64,000 bases of DNA from the NCBI GenBank assembly GCA_050187415.1, contig JBFWXN010000012.1, forward strand, positions 1 to 64,000. Reading direction: 5' to 3'. Shown one piece after another: positions 25,945 through 34,936 of the stretch; position 1 is the stretch's first letter; every line of letters begins with the position of its first letter. Position numbers and translations under genes: made by a program. Source of the DNA: Ga0077555 sp050187415 (GTDB taxonomy: Bacteria > Pseudomonadota > Alphaproteobacteria > Rhizobiales > Hyphomicrobiaceae). The notes beneath the pieces were generated by a model, which saw only the letters and a program-made list of their open reading frames with translations, made no database searches and was not told the DNA's origin.

Positions 25945-28167
25945 TCAGAGCGCCGCCAGCGCTGAGTTCAGCGTGGCGCTCGGTCGCATCGCGGCCGATG
26001 CCTTGGCCGGATCGGGCAGATAGTAGCCGTCCGTATCGACTGCCTTGCCCTGCGCACCGATCAGCTCGCTGTTGATCTTGGCTTCGTTTTTGGCCAGCGT
26101 CTCGGCCAGAGGCTTGAAGCGCGCTTGCAGTTCTTTGTCTTTCGTCTGCGCCGCCAGAGCCTGAGCCCAGTAGAGCGCCAGATAGAAATGGCTGCCGCGA
26201 TTGTCGATCTCGCCGACTTTGCGGGCAGGCGAGCGATTGTCGTCGAGGATCCGACCGATCGCCGTGTCCAGGGCGTCCGCGAGAACCTGCGCCTTGTCGT
26301 TCTTGTAGGTCTGGGCCAGATGCTCGAGCGACGCGCCGAGGGCGAGGAACTCTCCGAGCGAATCCCAGCGCAGGTAGCCCTCCTCCTGGAACTGCTCCAC
26401 GTGCTTGGGAGCCGAGCCACCGGCTCCCGTCTCGAAAAGCCCGCCGCCTGCGAGCAACGGGACGATCGAAAGCATCTTGGCTGACGTACCGAGTTCCATG
26501 ATCGGGAACAGGTCTGTCAGGTAGTCGCGCAGGACGTTGCCGGTGACGGAAATCGTATCCTGGCCTTTGCGGATGCGATCGAGCGAAAACTCCATCGCCT
26601 CGACCGGAGCCAGGATGCGGATGTCGAGACCACTCGTGTCTTGATCCTTCAAGTACGTTTCGACCTTGGCAATCACTTGGGCGTCATGGGCCCGGTTCTT
26701 GTCGAGCCAGAACACGGCCGGCGTTTTGGTGAGCTTCGCGCGGCGCACCGCGAGCTTCACCCAGTCACGGATCGGCGCATCGCGGACTTGGCACATGCGG
26801 AAGATGTCGCCGGCCTGAACCGGGCGCTCGAGCAGAACCTTGCCATCGTCGGCGACGACGCGGACCGTGCCGTCCGCGGGCACCTCGAAGGTCTTGTCGT
26901 GTGAACCGTATTCCTCGGCCTTCTGCGCCATCAGTCCGACGTTCGGCACCGAGCCCATGCTCTTCGGGTCGAACGCGCCATGGGCTTTGCAGTCGTCGAT
27001 GACAGTCTGATAGAGCCTTGCGTAAGAGCGATCGGGGATCACGGCTTTGGTGTCGTGCAGCTTGCCGTCGGCGCCCCACATGCGGCCCGAGTCGCGGATC
27101 ATGGCCGGCATCGAGGCATCGACGATGACGTCGCTCGGCACGTGCAGGTTGGTGATGCCCTTGTCGGAGTTGACCATGGCGACGCCCGGGCGCTTCGCGT
27201 ATTCGGCCGCGATGTCGTCCTTGATGGCCTTTTTCTCGGGCTCCGGCAGCGTCTCGATCTTCGTCAGCAGATCGCCGAAACCATTGTTGAGATTGACGCC
27301 GAGACGCTTCAGCGTCGCGGCATGCTTCTCGACCACATCGGCGAAGAACTCCGACACAGCGTGGCCGAACACGATCGGGTCGGCGATCTTCATCATCGTC
27401 GCCTTGACGTGCAGCGAGAACAGGACGCCTTGCTTCTTTGCATCATCGATCTGCTCGGCGAAGAAGGCGCGCAGAGCTTTGGCGCTCAGCACGGCGGCGT
27501 CGATGATCTCGCCGGCCTCGATTGGAGTCTTTGCCTTCAGCACCGTGACGGCACCGTCGGCGCCGACGAGCTCGATTCGGGCGTTGGTCGCCGAGGCGAC
27601 GGTCGTCGAAATTTCCGAGCCGTAGTAGTCACCATTTTGCATCCAGGCGACGTGAGATTTGGAGTCCTTGCTCCAGGCGCCCATCTTGTGCGGATTGTTG
27701 CGAGCAAACTGCTTGACCGCGCCAGCGGCGCGGCGATCCGAATTGCCTTCGCGCAAGACCGGATTGACGACGCTGCCGAATATCTTGGCGTAACGTGCCT
27801 TGATCTCCTTCTCGGCATCCGAAGTCGGATTGTCGGGATAATTCGGGACCTTGTAGCCGTGGCCCTGAAGCTCCTGGATGGCGGCTTTGAGCTGCGGGAT
27901 CGAGGCGGAGATGTTGGGCAGCTTCATGATGTTGGCTTCGGGACGCAACGTCAGCTCGCCGAGTTCCGTAAGCTCGTCGTTGATCCGCTGCGCAGGCGCG
28001 AGAGCCTCGGGGAAACTGGCGATGATCCGGCCGGCCAGCGAGATGTCCTTCAGCTTCACCGACACACCCGCCGCGCCTGCGAAGGCCTGGACGATCGGGA
28101 GCAGCGAATATGTCGCGAGCGCCGGAGCCTCATCGACCTTCGTCCACATGATTTCGAGCTTTGACAT
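25945..28167 (-). CDS. NADP-dependent isocitrate dehydrogenase, monomeric type
   Basis: A 740-residue protein of the monomeric IDH family (IDH-II type), which has no useful sequence similarity to the dimeric enzyme. Characteristic segments include YSLLPIVQAFA near residue 20, LPNISASIPQLKAAIQELQGHGYKVP near 85-110, SNSDRRAA-like text (EGNSDRRAAGAVK near 142), GHAVSEFF, DLFPIMELGTSAKMLSIVPL near 565 and SRGSHFYLALYWAQ-like text (DNRGSHFYLALYW). It catalyses the same reaction as icd. It ends in a strong terminator. A short relic of a dimeric icd gene lies just upstream on the same strand. Confidence 0.95.
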   Translation of the reverse strand: MSKLEIMWTKVDEAPALATYSLLPIVQAFAGAAGVSVKLKDISLAGRIIASFPEALAPAQRINDELTELGELTLRPEANIMKLPNISASIPQLKAAIQELQGHGYKVPNYPDNPTSDAEKEIKARYAKIFGSVVNPVLREGNSDRRAAGAVKQFARNNPHKMGAWSKDSKSHVAWMQNGDYYGSEISTTVASATNARIELVGADGAVTVLKAKTPIEAGEIIDAAVLSAKALRAFFAEQIDDAKKQGVLFSLHVKATMMKIADPIVFGHAVSEFFADVVEKHAATLKRLGVNLNNGFGDLLTKIETLPEPEKKAIKDDIAAEYAKRPGVAMVNSDKGITNLHVPSDVIVDASMPAMIRDSGRMWGADGKLHDTKAVIPDRSYARLYQTVIDDCKAHGAFDPKSMGSVPNVGLMAQKAEEYGSHDKTFEVPADGTVRVVADDGKVLLERPVQAGDIFRMCQVRDAPIRDWVKLAVRRAKLTKTPAVFWLDKNRAHDAQVIAKVETYLKDQDTSGLDIRILAPVEAMEFSLDRIRKGQDTISVTGNVLRDYLTDLFPIMELGTSAKMLSIVPLLAGGGLFETGAGGSAPKHVEQFQEEGYLRWDSLGEFLALGASLEHLAQTYKNDKAQVLADALDTAIGRILDDNRSPARKVGEIDNRGSHFYLALYWAQALAAQTKDKELQARFKPLAETLAKNEAKINSELIGAQGKAVDTDGYYLPDPAKASAAMRPSATLNSALAAL

Positions 28168-28326
28168 ATCAGCACCTAAGGTCGACGCGCTTGTTGAAGC
28201 CGATCGAAAATTGATGATCCATGAGTGCCCGGCGGGCTTGGCAACGCCCCGGCTTCCTCGAATGTATGACCCTCGACGTGGTGTCCGCCGATCGGAGATC
28301 CGGCCGACGCGGAGCGCCGGCCGCGC

Positions 28327-28428
28327 CTATGGCGCCTGCCGTGCGCTTGTCGGGGCCTGACGAGCGAAGCGGGTCATCTCGTCGCCGTCGCTCTCGGCGA
28401 CGGTGCCTTCCACTTTGATCTGCTGCAT
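28327..28428 (-). pseudogene. Remnant of the 5' end of a dimeric isocitrate dehydrogenase gene
   Basis: A 33-codon frame starting with ATG at 28428 and stopping with TAG at 28327 codes for a peptide beginning MQQIKVEGT, then AESDGDEMTR. It matches the first 20 residues of the intact icd product in the window (IKVEGT and DGDEMTR are identical), and the DNA is alike too. Similarity ends at about codon 24. A purine-rich AGAGAGA precedes the ATG. This looks like a truncated leftover of a second dimeric icd gene, adjacent to the monomeric IDH gene that may have replaced it. It could also still be translated as a short peptide. Confidence 0.75.
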
Positions 28429-28592
28429 TGTCTCTCTAGCCTTTCGGGTCGCGCCGGTAACATTTGCGCCGCACCATAGGGCGCAGCAAACGGGCTGCCA
28501 AGGGGAGCGTGGGCCCCTTCAGCCGGCTCGGCAATGCCATTCGGCGCTTGATTGCGGTCACCGAATGATCCGCGATTGAACAGGAGCACGAC

Positions 28593-29843
28593 TTGAGGAT
28601 CGCTATCGAGGACACGGGCGCAGGCATGGAACCTCGGCTCACGGGCGCTGGGTTGACGGTTGCCGCGGTGGTACATGCGTGCCACGAGAAATCGATCGAC
28701 GAAGGGCTTGCCAAGCTCGGCGTCCCCGGGCTCGATCGCGCAGCGCTCGAGCCGCTCCTGACATATTGTGCAGAGCTTCGCTGCGAGGCCGATGCTGCCA
28801 CGTGTGGGGGATGCAAGCGCCGCACAGAGGCCAATGGGCTTCACACTCTCGATGATTTCGTTCGTGCACACGCCGAGATCGTCGTCGGTGACGGCACGGT
28901 GCGCCTCGTCGGCCAGGGGCACGGCACGGTCCGGACGCCCGCTATCGCGGCACTGGAGAAAACGTGGTCAGGCGAGAACTACTGGTTCTGGGCGCGCCGC
29001 GTATTGCGGAAGTTGCGGCATGGCGTTCGGCGCGCACATATTCAGGGCGAAGCCTTCGCCGCGGCCGGTGAAACGCCCGCGGTCATTCTGATGGAGCCGC
29101 AACTCGCCGACAATATCGGCATGGTGGCGCGCGCCATGGCGAACTTCGGTCTCGACGAATTGCGGCTGGTCGCTCCGAGGGATGGCTGGCCCAACGAGAA
29201 GGCGCGCATTGCCGCTTCCGGCGCCAATTACGTCATCGACGATGGGCAAGCGTTTCCGGATCTTGCTGGCGCCGTTGGCGATCTCAATTGGGTCGCCGCC
29301 ACGACGGCCCGCCAGAGGGACCTGAGGAAACCGGTTCTCACGCCGCTCGAGGCTGTTGCCGAGATGCGGTCGCGTATCGTTCGGGGCGAGCGGTGCGGAA
29401 TTCTCTTCGGGCGGGAGCGAAACGGCCTGGAGACCGACGAGGTGGCCGGCTGCGATGCCCTCGTCATGATACCGGTTAACTCGCGGTTCGCTTCGCTGAA
29501 CCTTGCCCAGTCTGTTCTCATCCTGGCCTATGAATGGATGCGCACGTCCGGGTCTGCGACGCTCGGCCGCGTAACGACATACGAGACACCCCAGGCGCCG
29601 GGTCTCGATTTCGGAGATACGCGGCCGGCCAACAAGGGTGAGCTGGAAGGGTTCTTTCGGCACATCGAAGGGGAGCTCGATCGCTTGGGATTTTTCAATC
29701 CGTCGCACCGGCGTCAGACGATGGTGCGGAACCTGCGGACCATGTTCACGCGGATGGCCCCGACCGAGCAGGAGGTGCGCACGCTCCGCGGCATTGTGGT
29801 TGCGCTTGCACATGGCAAGGGATTGGGGCGAAAGCGGCCATAA
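28593..29843 (+). CDS. trmJ: tRNA (cytidine/uridine-2'-O-)-methyltransferase TrmJ with a DUF433-like, cysteine-rich N-terminal extension
   Basis: A 416-codon frame. Residues 162-416 are a SPOUT/TrmH-fold enzyme of the TrmJ type: EPQLADNIGMVARAMANFGL, VAPRDGWPNEKA, and the knot motifs ILFGRERNGLETDE and IPVNSRFASLNLAQ. TrmJ methylates the ribose at position 32 of tRNA. Residues 1-150 are unusual: a DUF433-like helical part (GLTVAAVVHAC), then four cysteines (C59, C64, C71, C74) that could bind zinc, then ENYWFWARRVLRKLR. No ATG or GTG lies near the expected TrmJ start, which supports a true fusion. A TTG with AGGAG upstream starts the frame; an ATG at 28626 is the alternative. Confidence 0.8.
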   Translation: MRIAIEDTGAGMEPRLTGAGLTVAAVVHACHEKSIDEGLAKLGVPGLDRAALEPLLTYCAELRCEADAATCGGCKRRTEANGLHTLDDFVRAHAEIVVGDGTVRLVGQGHGTVRTPAIAALEKTWSGENYWFWARRVLRKLRHGVRRAHIQGEAFAAAGETPAVILMEPQLADNIGMVARAMANFGLDELRLVAPRDGWPNEKARIAASGANYVIDDGQAFPDLAGAVGDLNWVAATTARQRDLRKPVLTPLEAVAEMRSRIVRGERCGILFGRERNGLETDEVAGCDALVMIPVNSRFASLNLAQSVLILAYEWMRTSGSATLGRVTTYETPQAPGLDFGDTRPANKGELEGFFRHIEGELDRLGFFNPSHRRQTMVRNLRTMFTRMAPTEQEVRTLRGIVVALAHGKGLGRKRP

Positions 29844-30028
29844 GTTTGCCCATTTTCAAGCCGACCCCTCGCCCAGCGCGGCATGGGGCAGGGCGGGCGT
29901 CGCGGGAAGGGCGTGCACATGCTTCGAAAGGCGGACTTTTGAGCAAAGTGACTTCGAGAGGCGGGGCGGCCGGCGGAGAGATGGTGGGACGGCCGGTTGG
30001 CACAGAAAAATGGGCGAGGGGCAAAGCA

Positions 30029-30628
30029 ATGAGAGCGAAGTGGCGGACCCGGATGTTGGCGGCAGCCGTAACGGTGCTCGCGTGGGCCAGTGTTAGCCAA
30101 GGGCAGGCGGCATCGAAGGAATTGAGCGAGCGATCCGTCAAAGTCCTGATGGAGTATGCATGGCTTATTCTTCCTACAAAGTTCACGCGGCCTGACGGCA
30201 AGGTGATCGAAGTCGATAAAAAGAATAAGAAAGCTGAGACATTGGTTCCCATCGATGTGGCGCGAGATGTGATCAAGGTGGGATACACGTCGGCCCAAGC
30301 GCAACTTTGCGAGATGTGGGAAGAGCAGACAGCAAATTACGATGCTATGATCCGAATCCTTCGTTCCAAGAACGATTGGAGTGAACAGCAGCTTCTCTAC
30401 ATAACGACGCTACATCGTATGACCATTCATATGGCGGCCGGAAAATTGAAAGTCTCCGAGAAAGGCGGCGAGCAAATCGTGTCCCTCGAGCCAATCGAGC
30501 CGAGCAAGGCCACGTGCAACGATGAGAAGCGCAAGCGGGTGAAGGAGACCGTGGCGCAGCACCTCGACGCCGCCAAATCGACGCTTCCGCCCAAGAAGGC
30601 CGAGGCTCCGGCGCCGCAGAAGAAGTGA
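30029..30628 (+). CDS. Exported protein of unknown function
   Basis: A 199-residue protein with a signal peptide (MRAKWRTR, then a hydrophobic stretch to about residue 28, cleavage near GQAAS). The mature part is helical, with a LMEYAWLILP segment, VKVGYTSAQAQLCEMWEEQ-like text near residue 95 and a lysine/proline/alanine-rich tail. It has two cysteines (one in QLCEMW, one in ATCNDE). The family is unknown to me; similar small exported proteins occur in Hyphomicrobiales. The ATG at 30029 follows GAGGGGCAA. The open frame upstream is not convincing. A terminator follows 48 bases downstream. Confidence 0.7.
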   Translation: MRAKWRTRMLAAAVTVLAWASVSQGQAASKELSERSVKVLMEYAWLILPTKFTRPDGKVIEVDKKNKKAETLVPIDVARDVIKVGYTSAQAQLCEMWEEQTANYDAMIRILRSKNDWSEQQLLYITTLHRMTIHMAAGKLKVSEKGGEQIVSLEPIEPSKATCNDEKRKRVKETVAQHLDAAKSTLPPKKAEAPAPQKK

Positions 30629-30676
30629 CTGTCGACAACGCCTTGACGACCTTCCGAGTGGGGGATAAGTAGGCGC

Positions 30677-30706
30677 GGCGGGCCTTTATGTGCCCGCCTT
30701 TCTTTT
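30677..30706 (+). terminator. Rho-independent terminator
   Basis: A seven-base GC stem (GGCGGGC paired with GCCCGCC, loop CTTTATGT) is followed by TTTCTTTT on the plus strand. It ends the exported-protein transcript and insulates rpsD. Confidence 0.8.
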
Positions 30707-30828
30707 GTGCCCTCGTGGCCGATGCTCGGCATTGGTCTGTCGGGTGCCGTAGCAACCTATGCGGTTGCGCAGACGGCTCCAGAGGAGGGGGCAGATGAAC
30801 CCGTGAATATCGAAAGACGGAGCAAGAC

Positions 30829-31446
30829 ATGACGAAGCGCATCCGCGCCAAGCACAAGATCGATCGTCGCCTTGGCGAGAATATCTGGGGCCGGTCGAAA
30901 AGCCCGCTCAATCGCCGCGCCTCGCGCCCGGGGCAGCATGGCGAGCGGCGTGCTGGAAAAGTTTCGGACTTTGGCCAGCAGTTGAAGGCCAAGCAGAAGC
31001 TCAAAGGCTATTACGGCAACATCAACGAACGGCAGTTCAATCGGGTCTACCAGGAAGCCGCGCGCCTGAAGGGGTCGACCTCCGAGCATCTCATCGGCCT
31101 GCTGGAGCGCCGTCTCGATGCCGTGGTCTATCGGGCCAAATTCGTGCCGACGGTGTTCGCAGCCCGTCAGCTCGTGAGCCACGGGCACATCACAGTCAAC
31201 GGTCGTCGTGTCAACATCCCGAGCTATCGCTGCCGACCCGGAGATGTGATCGAAGTGAAGGAATCGTCGCGCCAGATGCCCCTCGTGATGGAGGCGGCGA
31301 AAAGCCCCGAGCGCGACGTGCCCGACTATATCGAAGCCGAGCACACGAAGATGAGCGCCAAGCTGGTTCGGGTGCCGGCGCTGGCCGATGTGCCGTATCC
31401 GGTACACATGGAGCCGAACCTGGTGGTCGAGTTCTACTCGCGCTGA
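30829..31446 (+). CDS. rpsD: 30S ribosomal protein S4
   Basis: A 205-residue S4 protein. It has the N-terminal zinc-free bacterial type of S4 domain (SKSPLNRRASRPGQHG) and the central S4 RNA-binding motif RLDAVVYRAKFVPTVFAARQLVSHGHITVNGRRVNIPSY, read here in parts around residues 95-130. It nucleates 30S assembly by binding 16S rRNA and helps translational fidelity. As in many alphaproteobacteria it is a stand-alone gene away from the alpha operon. Confidence 0.98.
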   Translation: MTKRIRAKHKIDRRLGENIWGRSKSPLNRRASRPGQHGERRAGKVSDFGQQLKAKQKLKGYYGNINERQFNRVYQEAARLKGSTSEHLIGLLERRLDAVVYRAKFVPTVFAARQLVSHGHITVNGRRVNIPSYRCRPGDVIEVKESSRQMPLVMEAAKSPERDVPDYIEAEHTKMSAKLVRVPALADVPYPVHMEPNLVVEFYSR

Positions 31447-31567
31447 TCCAGCGTTGCTGCTCGGCTCCGTATCGGGCAATCTGCTCAGGTTCCTTTCGGG
31501 CGCAGCGTCGCAGGACGCAGCGCCCGATCTCGTTCTGCGTCGACGTTGACGTGTGAGACGGCCCTAG

Positions 31568-32788
31568 CTAGGCGTCGTGGGCGGCGGGTAGCGCCGCGAG
31601 GGTGTGCCTGGTCTGCTCGCCCGAGCCGGCGGCTTCGGGCTCCGTCCCGGCCGATCGCGCACGGTCCGCAAAATCATCCACATGGGCTTGATGGTCGACC
31701 TCGCCTCCGCTTGCGGACGCATCCGGGTCAACGGCCGAAACGATCGGCGTTTTGGCTGCACCCGCGTCTCGTACCCCAGCCTGGTCAGCCACCGAAAGCT
31801 CGTCACTCGGCACTTCACGTAACATTGCATCGTCGTCGACGACGGGTTGCGCCGAAACAGCCGCTGTCCCCTGCGAGGGCACCGTGTCCGACGGCTGAGG
31901 CGGAATATAGACGACCCCCGTACCGCCACCCGGTTGTTCGACGACGGTGATCCTTGGCTCCAGCCGGGCGAGCTCCTGCATGAGGGCCTTGTAACTCCCG
32001 GCCCCGAAATATGCTGTGGGGCCCTGTCGCTTGAAGCTTTGTACGCGGTCCAACTCGGCCAGCACGCGCCTCTGCGCTACGTAGTTGCGCGGTTGCTGCG
32101 TCAGCACTCTCACGACCCGCCTCGCTGCCGTCTCGAGGACGGGCGGCGGGTCTTCAGGCGGGCGAACGCGGGCACGTGCTCGCGCGCGCTCGGTGTCCTG
32201 TCTCACCGCAAGGTCCGTTGCCGGGACAGTGCCCTTCCTGTCCATCGCATCAGGGGAACGCATTTGACCGAAAAGTCGAGCGACGATGCCAGGTCGGGGC
32301 CTCTTGTATTGCGCCGCCTCGGTCAGTCGCCGCGAAGGGATCAGAATGTCGGCTGTGTTGTGATAGGTCGTGTGGATGTTCGGCCGATGTTCCGTAACGA
32401 CAATCGCCGAGCGTTTGGACTTCTGCTTCAGGCGCTCGAGGACGGGCACGAAGTCGGAATCGCCGGTGAGCAGAATGAACTCGCCGATCTCGGCTTGTGT
32501 GTACGTCGTCTCGACGACGTCCATGGCCATACGGATATCTGCGCCGTTCTTCAGCCCCGAATACTTGCCTATCAGAATTGGTACGAAGCCGTGTCTTTGG
32601 AAAAGGTCGCGATTGCGCTCGGCGTGGCTGTTCCAGTAGACGCGCTTCTGTATGAACCGGCGGCTTCGGCCGGCAGCGTCGAAGGCGCCGTCCTCCAGCC
32701 ATGCCAGCCAATTGCCGATGGATTCGGGCGGGAGTGGTACGTTCTCGAAGTCGATATACAGCGCGCTCTTGATCCGCCAGCGCAGCAT
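31568..32788 (-). CDS. NYN-domain (PIN-like) protein with a winged-helix OST-HTH-like region
   Basis: A 406-residue protein. Residues 1-150 are a NYN nuclease-like domain with the three acidic motifs intact: LYIDFENVPLP near residue 10, GADIRMAMDV near 83 and LTGDSDFVPVL near 107. Residues about 215-290 (RRVVRVLTQQPRNYVAQRRV, then AYFGAGSYKALMQ) look like an OST-HTH/LOTUS-type winged helix that would bind RNA. The last 110 residues are low-complexity and acidic. Such proteins are presumed RNA-processing enzymes. It is convergent with rpsD. Confidence 0.8.
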   Translation of the reverse strand: MLRWRIKSALYIDFENVPLPPESIGNWLAWLEDGAFDAAGRSRRFIQKRVYWNSHAERNRDLFQRHGFVPILIGKYSGLKNGADIRMAMDVVETTYTQAEIGEFILLTGDSDFVPVLERLKQKSKRSAIVVTEHRPNIHTTYHNTADILIPSRRLTEAAQYKRPRPGIVARLFGQMRSPDAMDRKGTVPATDLAVRQDTERARARARVRPPEDPPPVLETAARRVVRVLTQQPRNYVAQRRVLAELDRVQSFKRQGPTAYFGAGSYKALMQELARLEPRITVVEQPGGGTGVVYIPPQPSDTVPSQGTAAVSAQPVVDDDAMLREVPSDELSVADQAGVRDAGAAKTPIVSAVDPDASASGGEVDHQAHVDDFADRARSAGTEPEAAGSGEQTRHTLAALPAAHDA

Positions 32789-32979
32789 GCGCGTGCCTCA
32801 CTTTGCGGACCGGCGCACCCTCGAAGCCCCGGCACTAGGTTTGTGTCTGACGGCCGCGCCGTCCGCGCGGGTCATCGCTCACTATCCCGGTCCTGCAGTC
32901 CCGGCGCAAGGCGGAATAGGGCCGCGGCGCGCGCATCAATTGCGCGTTCGTCGAGAGGCTGTGCGTTTTCCTCTGCGGG

Positions 32980-34470
32980 TCAGACCCACCACCTTTGCGG
33001 CACCTTGAAATGGCCGGCCGCGTCCTCGATGACCTCTGCAGCCTGAAACAGCGTCGGCTCGTCGAACGGCTTGCCAATGAGTTGCAGTCCCAGCGGCGTG
33101 CCGTCGCGGGAAAGCCCGGCCGGAACCGAAATGCCAGGTAGACCGGCCATATTCACCGTCACGGTGAAGATATCCTCGAGATACATGGCGAGCGGGTCGT
33201 CCGATTTCTCCCCCTGCGCAAACGCCGGAGACGGAGTGGTCGGCGTCAGGATGGTGTCGACTTTGTCCCAAGCATCGTCGAAGTCGCGCTTGATCAGCGT
33301 GCGCACCTTCTGTGCTTTGAGGTAGTAAGCGTCGTAGTAGCCGGCCGAGAGAACATAGGTTCCGATGAGCACGCGCCTGCGCACCTCCTTGCCGAAGCCG
33401 GCGGCGCGCGTGTTCTCGTACGTTTCGATCAAATCCCCGCCCGGGACACGCAGCCCGTATCGTACGCCGTCGTAGCGAGCGAGGTTCGATGAGCATTCGG
33501 CGGGCGCAACGATGTAGTAGGCGGGAAGCGCAAATCGCGTGTGTGGCAGCGAGATGTCGTGGATCGTCGCGCCGGCGGACTTGAGCCATTCGATGCCTCG
33601 CTGCCAGAGCGCCTCGGCTTCCGCCGACATGCCGTCGACGCGGTATTCCTTGGGGATCCCGACGCGCAGACCCTTCACACCCTTGCCCAATGCCGCCTCG
33701 TAGTCGGGGACGGGCGCGTCGACGCTGGTCGAATCCTTCGGGTCGTGACCGGCCATGTGGCTCAGCATGATGGCGCTGTCGCGCACCGTCTTGGCAATGG
33801 GTCCGGCTTGATCGAGCGATGAGGCGAAGGCGACGATGCCCCACCGCGAGCATCTTCCGTAGGTTGGCTTGATGCCGACGGTGCCGGTGATGGCGGCCGG
33901 TTGCCGGATCGAGCCACCCGTGTCGGTGGCGGTTGCCGCGAGACACAGATCGGCCGACACCGCCGCCGACGAGCCCCCGGATGAGCCGCCGGGGACGAGC
34001 TTGGCATTGTCCGCCTTGCCATCCCGCATCCGTCGCCACGGCGAAACGACGGGGCCGAAGCAACTGGTCTCGTTCGACGAGCCCATGGCGAACTCGTCGC
34101 AATTGAGCTTGCCCAGCATGATCGCGCCGGCATCCCACAAGTTCTGACCGACGGTCGACTCGTAGGTCGGCGTAAATTCGCCGAGAATCCGGCTGCAGGC
34201 GGTGGTGCGTACGCCCTTGGTGCAGAAAAGGTCCTTGTGCCCGAGCGGCAGGCCTTCGAGCGCACGGGCGCTTCCGGTGGCGAGCCGCTTGTCGCTTTCC
34301 CGGGCTTGCTCCAGCGCGCGGTCGGGCGTTGCCAGGACGAAGGCGTTTAAGCTCCGGTTCGCAGCCTCGATGGCGGCATTGAAAGCCTGCGTCAGTTCGA
34401 CGGCCGAGAAGGACTTGGCCCGCAGCCCATCCCTGGCGTCGGCGAGTGTCAGCTTTGTGAGGTCGGTCAT
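32980..34470 (-). CDS. gatA: Aspartyl/glutamyl-tRNA amidotransferase subunit A
   Basis: A 496-residue amidase-signature enzyme of normal GatA length. The catalytic triad regions are visible: the lysine in LGHKDLFCTKGV near residue 76 and the serines in GGSSGGSSAAVSADLC near 155 with TDTGGSIRQPA near 177. With GatB and GatC it converts misacylated Glu-tRNA-Gln (and Asp-tRNA-Asn) to the correct amide. gatC lies 63 bases upstream on the same strand; gatB is not in the window. Confidence 0.96.
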   Translation of the reverse strand: MTDLTKLTLADARDGLRAKSFSAVELTQAFNAAIEAANRSLNAFVLATPDRALEQARESDKRLATGSARALEGLPLGHKDLFCTKGVRTTACSRILGEFTPTYESTVGQNLWDAGAIMLGKLNCDEFAMGSSNETSCFGPVVSPWRRMRDGKADNAKLVPGGSSGGSSAAVSADLCLAATATDTGGSIRQPAAITGTVGIKPTYGRCSRWGIVAFASSLDQAGPIAKTVRDSAIMLSHMAGHDPKDSTSVDAPVPDYEAALGKGVKGLRVGIPKEYRVDGMSAEAEALWQRGIEWLKSAGATIHDISLPHTRFALPAYYIVAPAECSSNLARYDGVRYGLRVPGGDLIETYENTRAAGFGKEVRRRVLIGTYVLSAGYYDAYYLKAQKVRTLIKRDFDDAWDKVDTILTPTTPSPAFAQGEKSDDPLAMYLEDIFTVTVNMAGLPGISVPAGLSRDGTPLGLQLIGKPFDEPTLFQAAEVIEDAAGHFKVPQRWWV

Positions 34471-34533
34471 AGGTTCGATCTGTAGCGCGCCTGGAGAAGG
34501 CGGCGGGGAGGGATACGCCAGTTGCGGTTGGAC

Positions 34534-34821
34534 TTACTCCACCACCTTCGGCACGACGAAAAAGTGGTCGCTCGCGATGGGGGCGTTCTCGGTCACTTGA
34601 TCGGGAATCTCACCGTCGGTGACGACGTCCTCGCGCATCTTCAGCTTTATCGGCACCACGCGCGTCATAGGCTCGATTCCCGTTACATCTGCTTCGCCGA
34701 GGAGGTCCACCCAATCGAGGATGCCCGAAAGTTCAGCTTCGAGGTTCTTTGCTTCGTCTTCCGTAATCTTGATCCGCGCCAAGCGGGCGATCCGCTTGAC
34801 TGCGGCCTCATCGACCTGCAT
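34534..34821 (-). CDS. gatC: Aspartyl/glutamyl-tRNA amidotransferase subunit C
   Basis: A 95-residue GatC protein. It begins MQVDEAAVKRIARLARIKITEDE, and the GILDWVDLLGEADVTGIEPM core follows, ending with FFVVPKVVE. GatC wraps around and stabilises the GatA-GatB heterodimer. It is cotranscribed with gatA. Confidence 0.95.
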   Translation of the reverse strand: MQVDEAAVKRIARLARIKITEDEAKNLEAELSGILDWVDLLGEADVTGIEPMTRVVPIKLKMREDVVTDGEIPDQVTENAPIASDHFFVVPKVVE

Positions 34822-34936
34822 GTCGGCCTCCGATGCTGGGACCTGGCTCAGGTTTCGTGATACTCACCGGACGCTGGTCTGTCCATGTCGGTTGCGGACG
34901 TTGATGCAACTGTCGCCGCAACCGGAGGCAGAGCTG

